Positions 34,027-45,101 of a DNA stretch of 64,000 nucleotides are shown here, one piece after another. The DNA lies in assembly GCA_036873755.1 (NCBI GenBank), contig JAVTVY010018881.1:1-64000 (forward strand), in the 5' to 3' direction. The notes beneath the pieces were generated by a model. The model ran no database searches. It saw only the letters and a program-made list of their open reading frames with translations, and was not told the DNA's origin. Every line of letters starts with the position of its first letter. Positions within the stretch are counted from its first letter, which is position 1. Position numbers and translations under genes: made by a program. This DNA is from Hanleya hanleyi (taxonomy: Eukaryota > Mollusca > Polyplacophora > Lepidopleurida > Hanleyidae).

Positions 34027-36518
34027 GGACAGGAGCCCAATAGGACAGAAGCCCTTATAGGCATGAGCCCAATGGGCTTATTCAGGGCCACGATGTAAAC
34101 TAGCTTTGTGCTAATTGTGTATACTCTGGGTAAATAAAGGATCTATCTATCTATCTATCTATCTATCTATTCCAAAAGTGGACACGAGCTCACAACTGAT
34201 TGGGGAATATTCAACAAATACATGTAAAGGAAAATTGAATAAATTTCAGGAATTCTTTTTTTCTTTGGTTCTTTTTGAAGTCTGAACATGTTGGGCAGTC
34301 TATTTTTATATTTTGCTTAAAAAATTTAGAAAAATCATTTGTTTTATTTTGTTATCACCGGCACATTAAAAGATAAAAAACAAGTATAATTTTGCAAAGT
34401 CTGACCATTCTGGACATTATGGTATTTTTTTTAAATTTTTTAAAGAAAAATATGAAGATATATAAGACTGTCCAACATGTTCAGATTCTGCACAACTTTA
34501 TTTTTTTTACCTTTTAATATGTCAATGATAACAAAATAAAACAAATGATATTTTCTTATTGGACCCCTCAGCCTGTTTTTATTAGTCAAGTAGGATCAGG
34601 GCTGCATCTAGAGCCAATTTAGTTCCGGAAAACGTATGGGCGCCCAAAACTCATATGAAACAAAAAACGTGTTGTTGTTGTTGTTCAATTTGAAAGGATT
34701 TCTGAAGAAAATACTCCTAGAAAAAGCTTCTGGGAGCCTCAATATCGATCCGATTCCATAGCTGGGTATTGAATTTCATGTTAATAAACCTCCGATGTGT
34801 GATTGATCACAGGCTCTTTGCACCAAAATTCACTAAAAAAAATGAACCCTCAATAATGAATTACGAAAAGGAACTGGGAGTTTGGGATCGAAACCTGCAA
34901 AAATCCCTGGATACAGCCTTGCGGATACAGTTTGTGTGATTTCTGTACCGTATATAATAGACTTTGTTTTCACGTGAGTGGTGTGTTGGGATTAAAGCAT
35001 GCAAGAAATATAGCTTTATCAGTGGCAATTTATGCATTGCACAAGTGTGATAACAAGTTAATGGCATAGAAACACAATGATTGACACAAACCCACCATTA
35101 TCATCATGCGGGGGAGGGGAGGGGGATAAGCTCCAGGTATGCAACTGGTTCAAAATTGTCCAGAGTCAGGCTAAAAATGGGCTCTCCTCATCACTCGTTT
35201 TAAATAATGTTCAAGGTACACTAACATGCAAAAGTTTTAGGAAAAACCATATGATGTAGAATAGAATGATTTAACAGCAAAATTGAAGAAAAATGTTGTC
35301 CTTCATTAAGGCGTCGCGAAATTCCAACTAACAGGGGTTCGATACTGCAGGGATTCCCCTGCCAGTTATATCATATTATACTTATACTTATATTGTGCAA
35401 AAGCTTTCGGATAAATCGATGTAGCAAATTGAAGAAAAATCTTGTCCTTCATTTAAGGCGACGCGAAATTCAAACCTAACGGAGGTTCGATACTGCGGGA
35501 ACCCCCCGCCGGTTATTTCCTCTTGTACTTATGAAATAAAATAATGTCACCAACCTGTTAGTTATTATTATAAAGGAATAAATTTTAGGTGATTCCGCAT
35601 GTGTGTGTGAAAAAACAATGTACACTGCTTCTCATACATATCGCATGAGGCTGAGAAGCTATGGATAGGAAAAAGTCCAATAACATTTAGTGTCCCAGGG
35701 GTGGGGAAATCCTCCCGAGGGTAGTGCATAGGTTGAACAAGTGTAGCATCATGTAAGCTCCCAGATAAATGAGAATTGGGGGGTTCATCCAGTGATAATC
35801 TTAATCTTGAATGGACCAGGCTTTCGTGTACCAGGGAACCTTCAAAAGTCACAATGAAACATGCAGTTCCCGATGGGCATAGTGCAAAAGCTAAGCCATC
35901 AACATATAATAAAAAAAATAATAATTAAAAATCATGAAATCTGAAAATCTAATCATTTCATCAGTCAACATTCGGGAAGCGCTCATCAAAGTTTGGTCAG
36001 GTCCGACTTGATAGTTCTGCAGATATTCAGCGGACAAGAACATGTTGATGGGCATAGATAACAGTGCAAAAGCTGAACCATCAATAAATATTAATAAATT
36101 AATTAAAAATCATATAATCATCATAGCCATCTGAAAATCTAATCATTTCATCAGTCAACATTCAGCAAGCTCTCACCAAAGTTTGATCAGGCCCGACTTC
36201 ATAGATCGGCAGATATTCAGCGGACAAGAACATGTTGACGGACGGACGCTAGGCCCTATAGGCTGAGGGGTAACAAATAATATTTTTCTTAATTTTTAAG
36301 CAAAATATGAAAAGAGACTTTCCAACATGTTCAGACTTCAAAAAGAACCAATGAAAAAAAAATCATTTTTTTTCCTGAAATTTGTTAAAATTTTCCTTAA
36401 CATGTATTTCCTAGATATTCCTCAATCAAAATATATAGTTGTGGGCTCGTGTTCACTTTTGGAATAAACCCATTGGGCTCGTGTCCATAAGGGCTTCTGT
36501 CCTTAAAGGCTCCTGTCC
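34027..36518. mobile_element. 2.5-kb terminal-inverted-repeat element inserted in the LINE
   Basis: Left tip GGACAGGAGCCCAATAGGAC and right tip ...GGCTCCTGTCC are inverted. The similarity extends about 250 bp inward (left 34027-34360 without the LINE-tail insert, right about 36270-36518), including CCAAAAGTGGACACGAGCTC against GGGCTCGTGTTCACTTTTGG. The interior has two local direct duplications: 35277-35423 with 35424-35531, and 35872-36047 with 36048-36240. There is no transposase; the longest interior frame (35568-35852, minus) has no domain. It is therefore non-autonomous. The exact borders are supported by the LINE reading frame on both sides. Confidence 0.8.
34083..34167 (+). mobile_element. 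LINE 3' tail with (ATCT)n inserted in the left inverted repeat
   Basis: The right inverted repeat reads GGGTTTATTCCAAAAG, whereas the left reads GGGCTTATT, 85 extra bases, then TATTCCAAAAG. TATT is therefore duplicated. The insert ends CTGGGTAAATAAAGG(ATCT)n. This 5'-truncated tail with a tetranucleotide repeat resembles the 3' end of the LINE at 40345-42430. Confidence 0.8.
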
Positions 36519-36720
36519 TGGACCCCTTGTATTCATCCAGAGTGGTCTAGAGCTACCGAAACCTGTACCGAAATATTTTAAGTTGACAGAATCCCCTTGA
36601 ATTTCATATAAGTATAGTTAATCTATAACCACCAAAATATTCAATTACTCTAATCCTGTCAAGAAGTTTGACTGAAATTCATACACGTCTGGAGGCTACA
36701 GTTGTGATTGTGAATCGTCG
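36519..36720 (-). pseudogene. LINE remnant, part upstream of the insertion
   Basis: Minus-strand reading ends GSSRPLWMNTRGP at 36519. Joining directly to GCACCACGATTCC at 34026 keeps the frame (WMNTRGPAPRFRDEL), so this and 32785-34026 were one element. The 5' limit is unclear. Confidence 0.65.
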
Positions 36721-37849
36721 AACTTTCTCCATAGAGCATACAAATATATTGTTACTGGTAACTTTGATATAGTAAGTGATAAGGACCAAAACACTCCTGA
36801 TGAAGGGACATAAATACAGAGAACCGAGAAATATAAACCTGAAGGCCGGTCAGAAGATAGTTCTGACTGCACTGGAACAATATTTTATTGTTGGTCAAAC
36901 ATATTCAAATCCCGGGGTCAGGTTTTAAAGGGACTTAACTCGTGTGGGAATTGTACACATCTTGCCCACTAGGTGCCTCTATTAATCTTCAGCCGATCAC
37001 CGACATCACCGCACCGAGTATGTCAAACCAGACCAGCCTAACGGTACCTGGCCAAGAGCTTTAACAAAGAGTTCCTGCTGGTGAAGCCTTTTCCCAATTT
37101 CCATGCTGCCGTTGTTTTAGTGCGCCAGTAATCCTTTTTTGTTACTGATTTATTGTGAGTGCAGATCCGTTCCTTCATTGATTAACCTGCTAAATTTCAC
37201 GCGTTAAAAGACAATCTGTCTGCCCGCACCATGAGACAAGAAATTTAATGTTCACTTTATTGATAATATCCAGCTGATCTTTACCATACTATATGTAACT
37301 GGTCAATCTGTTGTTCATATTCATACGTCAGAATTGGTAATGAAAGATATTGTAAACATTTTCATAGTTTCATAGGAATTATCACAGCAGTTCATATTCA
37401 TATGTCAGAATAGGTAATACAAGATATTGTAAAAAAATTCATAGGAATTATCACAGCAGTTCGCTATATATGGCAAATTGCCAAAGAAATACGTCTGAAT
37501 GTTAGGTAGCGAGGAATGCTTTCCTGCAGAGTCATATGGTTGCTTTTTAGTCGCCAGATGTCGTCTATTTTTCCCACCTCTTGCATATGGCTCCAATACA
37601 TCAAAGCTTTAAACCGAAAAATAATTATTATCAATGTATTATAAACGTTGCAAATTACAATTCATAGGATATTTAAAATTAACTTAAGATTAACAAGTTT
37701 TCTACTATAATGTTCACATAGCATTTCTCGGGGAAAGAGGTATTTGTCTTCCGGCCACTCATGGCGATGTATCAGGGGTGTATTGGACTCCCAGGATGCA
37801 TGGAACACCATACAAGGCTGGATTCATATAGCTGGCTCTAGAAGCTGCA
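36721..37849. other. No recognisable gene; a ~70-bp tandem duplication
   Basis: A unit containing CATATTCATACGTCAGAAT and GATATTGTAAA...GGAATTATCACAGCAG occurs twice around 37314-37463. ACTCCTGATGAAGGGACATA at 36795-36814 resembles a line often found before retroelement ends, but nothing coding is evident. Confidence 0.4.
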
Positions 37850-38870
37850 TCACCATGCTTCTTTCAACCCTTCAACCCTGTTGACGTAGGCTCTTCGGGG
37901 TTGAAAGCAGTTTGGGAAAGGTATTGCGCCACTATTTCTGGCAATTCTGGCGCTGGGTATGTGTGAATATTGGGGAATTCAAAATGTCTTACGGAAGAGA
38001 TTGACGAGAAAGGACGCATATCATACAGACATGTATCCACATGGACTTTCGAGGCTCTCCATGCTTACAACCCATCTTCGGGACCTGACTGACCGTCTTA
38101 TTTCATTGAAAGTATCTGTGTTCAAGAGGACTGATCACCGCTATGTTAATGTTAGAGTCCATGGAACACTCTTTGGTTCTACTGCATGCGGGGATGTTTC
38201 TTTGTTTCTCTTTAATAATATCTATTTGAAATTTGGTTACACAATATATCAAGAGTATACATGTATTCCAACGAATACTAACTGTGCACCCGTTTTGGTT
38301 GACATTTACCTGTTTTCTTATGAATAACACTATATGCAGACGCTTTCATAAACCAATCATTATAAAGTCCGTTCCTTCTCATTCACAAAACGCAATATAG
38401 ACGATCCTCTCGATGCGGATAATCGCCGTATATATGACGCCGTGAAGGATATATATCCACCAACACTAGATTTGAAGGAAACTACAGATATCCATAACGC
38501 CACACCATATTCAGACCTATATATCTTTAGAATTGAAGCGGGCCTTCTCTCTCTTCTTCACTTTACGACAAGAGAGATGGTTGCCATTTCGAAACTATCC
38601 CTTTCTGGACAGTAATATTTCAGTTGGACCTGTATATGGTGTATACATATCACGCATAGTAGCATTTGCTAGATCCTGTGTGAAATATGGCGATTTTAAT
38701 AAATGTCATAAAAAAGAATATTCTTGCAGAAACTTATAAAGCAAGGGTATACCACCAAGCGCCTCCACTCAAAAGTTCCTCAAATTTGGCAATACATATC
38801 GCATGCTGATAACAAAATACGAGAATAGCGGGCAAGAACTGTTACGTTTCGTAACTTGTGTCTAATTCTA
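37850..38870 (+). pseudogene. PLE-like reverse transcriptase copy, best-preserved coding core
   Basis: The frame at 37959-38327 is open for 122 codons and contains NVLRKRLTRKDAYHTDMYPH, FKRTDHRYVNVRVHG, CGDVSLFLFNNIYLKFGY and a damaged core, CIPTNTNCAPVLVDIYLFSY (family form GIPMGTNCAP). Stops follow, then FTKRNIDDPLDADN (catalytic aspartates), KDIYPPTLDLKETTDIHNA and, in another frame, NYPFLDSNISVGPVYGVYI and VAFARSCVKYGDFNKCHK. The 3' block up to TTCGTAACTTGTGTCTAATT follows, and the terminal region is missing. It is inactive through stops and frameshifts. Confidence 0.8.
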
Positions 38871-40344
38871 ATTCCAGCTGTCTTCATACAGTTGAGTTTC
38901 GTTCATTTTGGATGTTCAATATTATTTCCCAATATCGATTTAAGCGGGCAAATTCTTCTTTTCTTAGACAAATCCCCCTGTCTGTTGAAACATTCCTGAT
39001 AAAACGACGTAGGGGAGTAAGTATAGGGGCTTACGGCGTAGCAACATGTAATATATGTCATGTAATATACAAATTTAACTGTTATATTGTTTGAGCCTTT
39101 GTATACTTGTATGATATCGAAATAGTCTTCCGCAAATATTGCTTTAAGCGAGATTATATGACAATCAAACGCAACTTACAATGGTGATGGGGAAGTCAGA
39201 CGACCCCCAGGGCAATATTCTGTATGTTGCGTCTCCAGAACCAAAAAGGTTCCTAAGATGAGTTTTATCCCAGCCACTCATTTATTTTAGCTCAGCCACT
39301 CGTCTATTTGAACAGCTTGAATGACATGCGCACGCGACCCCAAGCACCGCTCAAACGTGGGGAAATATTAGCAGAAAACATATTCTTATTCGGAACACGG
39401 GTCTGCGAGATCCGACGCCGACCAAGCGCTTCATTCTCCCCCTTTTTAACTACACTCACAATGATCTGTACAGACATGACAGAGGGTGAGCCTCGACGAC
39501 TACCATTCCATTAGCAGAATCTAGCCATATACAAATATCAATTAAACGCAACATACAATGAATGCACTCAAAAAAGTTTCCTACTTTGCTTTATCCCCAG
39601 TAGCGTTGATCTTCTGGTTTGAGGTAATCCCGAAGTTTGATCAGAATCCACATCTTTACTCACTGACGTAATATCGCGAGGTTTTCAATAATTTCCTGTC
39701 TGGGGGACCACCGTGAGATATACCTTTGACCTATTTGACCTTCCAATGCCTATCATATCATCTCTCTCTGATGTATCCACTCGATCAAAAATGAACTTCG
39801 AGGATTTCCTGATTTTTAGACCACAGTAACCTTAACTTTTGACCTACCGACTTTAAGTTTGGTACTCGTGACGTCATCTACGTGACTTTTCTGAAAAAGT
39901 TGAGGAATTCAATAACGACAATCTGGAGGAGAGACAAGAAGAATGCGCCTTCCATTAGAGTTCGCCATCGATAGCTAACGTATAGTCTAAAATATATACA
40001 GCACGGCAGTTGCCGATATAGCGAGCGATTATACCATTTCGGATGTGCTGTGGAAAGGCTTACCATACGCGAGCTAAACCACTCTCATACGGGCATACTT
40101 AATAGAGATCGTAAATTTGATATGTGTACTGTTAATTTAGATATGTAAATATGGAACATTTTTGTATAATGATACAGTCGTGTAAGAGACTCGATCGCAG
40201 CATATTTAAGGTACAGCGGGTCAGGCGGCGCGCATCTCTTTTCAGGTATCTCTTCGACTGTAAGTCGGGACTTTTGATTTATACGATACAGTCAATAGAA
40301 TAAGATCAAAATATGCAAGAATTTGCAGTCGCTTCCTTGAATAT
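38871..40344. other. No recognisable gene; decayed repeat pieces
   Basis: 39255-39345 is a diverged minus-strand PLE-like 3' block (TCCCAGCCACTC, CGACCCCAAGCACC). 39360-39560 is the low-copy repeat shared with 24470-24650. The 39700-40340 part has no match and no coding evidence. Confidence 0.45.
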
Positions 40345-42430
40345 TAGATAGATAGATAAATTGTATTCACTGGGGGTAAAACATGGTTAGCATGGCTAAT
40401 CTTCCTCATGGCCCTCGGGGATAAGGAACTATAAACATTGTTAAGAATCTATCTATATTTTAAACTATCAAATGTAGATAAATACACAGATAGGTAACAT
40501 AAAACTATAAATATACATATAAGTAACATATAAAACTATTTGTAAAACAAACATTTCAATGATTTAATCTATACTTATGACCAGTGTCTACAGCTAGGCC
40601 TGAAAATTGTTTAAAAAAATGGTTAAATGCGGCTTTCGTAAAAGTACCAAGAGAATTACACAATCTCACATGCCTGGGATACTATTCCATATAATGGTAC
40701 CAATGAAGGCCTAATCTGTGTCTTGGTAGATACAATAGTCGATTTGCAGAGCTCCTTCTCTTTTTTGAGTGAACTTGGGCAACATATTTAAACAGTTCAG
40801 TTGAGTATTTGGGCGTCAGGTTGTTCAGTGTCTTATATACCATAACTGCTGTTCGATAATTGACCATAGTGGGTGCAGTCAGACCTTTAGCATCCACAAA
40901 ATGTGTTTGCGTACTCTCCCAATAGGAGAGATCATATATTTGCCGAATAGCACGCTTTTAAAATCTGTGTATATGAGAAAAATCACAACCGTTTTCCCAG
41001 ACTGTACTACAGTAATTAATGCATGGCAGCACAAAATTATTGTAAAAAGTGATACGTTCTGTACGGAGAATATAACTTTTTATCCGTCGCAATAGAGCGA
41101 CATTTCTAATGATGTACGTCACTGAGCCATCTTAAGAGCCATCTTATTTTGAATACACTAAATATTTACATTGTCCAGGTCGTTTTGAAGTTTATGCTCC
41201 ACTTTTATCGAGCAGCTACTTTTAGAAGATATTTTTAGTTGGGGGAAAGAAGATTGTGATTTAGGTTATTACAGAGAAATCGGTTGGTTAGTTGTATAAA
41301 TTTCAATGTAAGTACACGTTTTCATTGTGTTGTGTTGACAACTTCCAGATTACTACGTTATCAACTTGTTTTTGATGGAATAATTAGAATTTTATTTGAT
41401 CGTAGCTATATAGCTGAAATATTGCTGAACATGACGTTAAACCTTTTCTCTCTCTCTCTCTACTTCTGACAACGTTTTGCCAGATGTATACTGATGGCGA
41501 AGTCATCTGCGTACATATCAGTGTCATCGTATTCCACAATCAATGGCAAATCGTTCATAAAATAAAGGAAAAACAGTGGGCCGAGTATCGACCCTTGGGG
41601 AATCCCTGATTTTACTAACACTTGATCAGATATTGTGCCCTTAACTAGAACACTCTATTTGCGATCACTACTATAGTCAATAAACAGTTACATCGCACTT
41701 TCCCCACACTGATAAACAGAAAGTTTCTTTAATAAAATCTCCTGGTTAACGGAATCGAAAGCTTTGCACTGATCCAGAAAAATTACTCCGTTTAGAAGGC
41801 CAGTGTCCATGGCTGTATACCAGATGTGTGTTAATCGGATCAAGGCAGTTCCTCAGCTGTGATTAAGTCTGAATCCCGACTGTGCGGTAAAAAGGAGATC
41901 TCTCATCATACAATCATAAAGATGTCTGTGTACATGCCTTTCTATGATTTTGCTAAGTGATGATAGCACAGACACTGGTCGATAATTTCCCCGATCTAAG
42001 AGGGATCCAGATGGTGTAACTTTAGCATTTTTACATAAATCTGAAAAAAAAATCCAGATTTAATAGTCAGGTTATAATCCAGGTCAATGATGGTACTATC
42101 ACAGGAGAGGCAATATTCAAAAGTTTAGCACTTACGCCGTCCAGCCCAGTTGCCTTTTTGGTGGGGAGGCTATTTAACAGGTTGGTAACTTCGGCAGTAT
42201 TAAGCTCCGGAATCTCAAATTCATCGCTGTGATTTAACTCCGATTTGACAAAATCGGATAAGGTATTTCTTTCACTTTGTGTGTTTGATATAGATAAAGG
42301 GATGCATTGATTAACTATATCTACAAAAAAGTTATTAAAACTATTTCCAATATCTGCATAATCTCTAAGTTTTACTCCGGTATCGTCTATTTCTGCAGGA
42401 ACGGCTGTTTTGGCCTTAGGCGCCAACTCT
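40345..42430 (-). pseudogene. 5'-truncated LINE with reverse transcriptase, GATA-repeat tail
   Basis: Minus strand, in order: NSFNNFFVDIVNQC and LNSLPTKKATGLDGVSAKLL (42426-42067), CKAFDSVNQEILLKKLSVY, GIPQGSILGPLFFLYFMNDL (about 41620-41550), MYADDFAISIHLAKR (YADD catalytic box, about 41515-41470), SIKVEHKLQNDLDNVNI, and the C-terminal VYKTLNNLTPKYSTELFKYV with SSANRLLYLPRHRLG (40897-40682). This is the order of a CR1/L2-like element. The 3' end is a short GATA repeat at 40345-40357. Frameshifts and a SINE insertion at 41217-41460 make it inactive. No endonuclease domain is present. Confidence 0.8.
41217..41460 (+). mobile_element. CT-tailed SINE inserted in the LINE
   Basis: It ends TATAGCTGAAATATTGCTGAACATGACGTTAAACC then (CT)n. 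The same 3' module appears at 54728-54788 and 57510-57570. It separates the YADD box from KVEHKLQNDLDN in the LINE reading. The left limit is approximate. Confidence 0.7.
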
Positions 42431-45101
42431 CTCTATGCCATACCAAACAAGGTTGTCAGGCACACGCATTCCAGTGCAGAATGGGTGGGGTGGTCAAGGA
42501 CTATTTCATGCCTACCACACACTAACCATATTGGCCGAGATTGTATGGGTGGAAGTCATCACACATAATAACATTTGCTCTTTGCGCCTTGGTCGGAATA
42601 GGAGATATGTAAGTATATAGTATGCTTATTTTGTATTACTTTTAATCGGCCGAGATAAATATGATCTTTGGTATGAACAATTTCTGCCACAGGATGAGAT
42701 AGATGTAGATAAAGATATAGTAGAGGAGGGGTATGTAGATCGTTGTAGGTCTTATAGAAAGCATTTTTGTGATATCCACTATCATTGTGATATATGCAAA
42801 GGTGGGGAATAATTATATTCTTGATAAAATTTTTTTAAAAAATTAACAACAACAACAATAACTTCGACGAAGACACCCACTGCTAACCAAGCCACTGTGC
42901 TTTTCTTCTCTCAGTAAGCTTAGGCTGTCAAATTCATCAACCAAATCTTGGCTTGACGCAGAAATTCTCAAATGAACGATGGCTAGATATTGAATGACGG
43001 ACTAGACGCTTCAGTTTAATGAAGTTTAATGATGAGAACCAGCGAACACTACGGAAATAATTGTGGCGCTCGATTTTTTTTACGCCAACACAACCCAATA
43101 GCTCTCGCCATTTTATATTGTTTGAATGTCAGCAAAGTCTGCTCCTATAATCTTGTTGTGACCAAATAACTAGTCTTTTATTATTTTTCCCAACAATATC
43201 TGCTTATCTAATGTAATCACCGTGCACAACCAATTTTCGCATTTGCGATATGTCAGTTCGATGGCTATCTCAACAAGTGGTAAGAAGCCTACCGCCCAGC
43301 GACTGGAGATGTAACGAAGGAACTTATCATTTTAAAGCGCAATATCGCCCTATTTCACCACAAGACTGTTAATGTCTCATAACAATTGTAAGGGCTCTTG
43401 ATTTGTTCAGTCTATATTTATCCAGAAGGCACGCCCGAAAGCTTTCTGGCTTGTCACGTCTTCGTGAGGATTGGCGAATGTTGGGCTCCTAGACAAATCT
43501 GACCCACCCAAAACCTAAAAAACACGGTCGCTTCCTTTTCTGGGCTCACAGTGTGAATTACAAAGTTTAATCACGCCTGTCAATATTCAGACTGCAACTT
43601 TCACATGCGCCCCAAGTCTGAGCTCTTAAATAGTATTTTGATCGTTATTGAACATCGATCAGATAATCCAGATTCCTATGGGGGGGTCATCACCAGTCAT
43701 ATATTCATCATTAAAATGGATTTCGTTGACATGGATTCATACTTAAAAAAAAAATCATAGTTTTTGAATAGGTGAGAGCTGCTGCCGTACTTGACTTCCC
43801 GGTCAACTGTTGATTCAATACGACCGCACAACATTCACCAAAATTTTATAGGATATTCTCTTGTGCACTATAAAGTGAATTGATCTATTGAATTGCAGAT
43901 CTATGCAAACTTTTGGAGGGCAACACTTAGCTTTCCAAAAATGCAACATTGCTTTGTCTGTTAATTCACCTTGCCCTCGAAATCAATACTCAAAGACATT
44001 AGTCCACCCTAGAGTCCACACTATAGAAATGGAGGGAACACATGAAGAACACATTTTTTACAGATAGTGTCTTAGTTGTAATGGTTTTGCTGTATACATG
44101 AAGTTCAGTACCAATCCATCACCTGGAACTGACGATGTTGTAACATGATTTAACAGACAAACACGGGACATCTACTGGTACCAGAATTATCACATGTACA
44201 TTATTGGGAGAGCCAAGCTAAGTCATATTTTCGAGTGTACTTTAAAAGCAGGTGCAATAAAAGCGTACCTGAGATACAACGCATATCACGAATCGTTGGA
44301 TTCTTAGTATGTGCTTTAGAATAGGTTAACCAGAAGACTATACTGTGAAGTCATGTGGCTCTGTCAGTATGTCGGCACCACTTCCCACTTCCCTTATATG
44401 CGTTGTAATGCCTCTACCACCGGTATATATAAACCAATGAGCACTAGCATAAGTCAATGTTCATGCATTCGGTCGTGCATGGCGATACAAAAGCGAGTAG
44501 AAATTCCAAATTGTTATCATATTTTGACTTGAATTCCTAGAGATTTGAACTATGACGAGAAAGTTTTTCTGTCCGACGAAGAAATTTACCGAGCATTTGA
44601 TGCTCATTTCTTATTTCTATTTCATTTAAGTCGTCCCCAGTGATCCCAATACGGTTCTGAGGAAGTTTCATGACATTTAGACAAATACTATGGCCTTACG
44701 GGCGGGACAAACAACAAACAAACAAACAAACAGAGACGGCTAGTAAGATTATACAAAAGTATCCTGTTGTACTCGATTCTTATTGGACGTTTCAGTACAA
44801 TGAAAATCATGTGATGTATATCATATCAAATCAAAGTAATTTTCATTTACGAGTGTTCGAATACATGCATTCGTGGTATACACATGACTACTTCCAGATA
44901 AATTACCAAGAACTATAGCCCACACATCCTACAGTTCATTTTAACTTCCTTGATGAAGAGATATGTAGTCATTTAAGCTTAATACTTGCTGTTCCGTTAC
45001 TAATATGTATACATGATTTACTGGATGTGCGGCCATCAGTTTGTCTGTGTTTCATTATAGTGTATGTGTTTCTGTCATACCATGCTTAGCTGCTGTCAGA
45101 G
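42431..45101. other. No recognisable gene; PLE-like scrap and dispersed repeat
   Basis: 42955-43012 is a plus-strand PLE-like terminus (ATTGAATGACGGACTAGACG). 44250-44410 is the repeat shared in reverse with 12900-13065. (AAAC)n is at 44706-44731. A TATA-like TATATATAAA at 44424-44433 lies about 670 bp before the EGF gene ATG; a role as its promoter is possible but unsupported. Confidence 0.5.
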
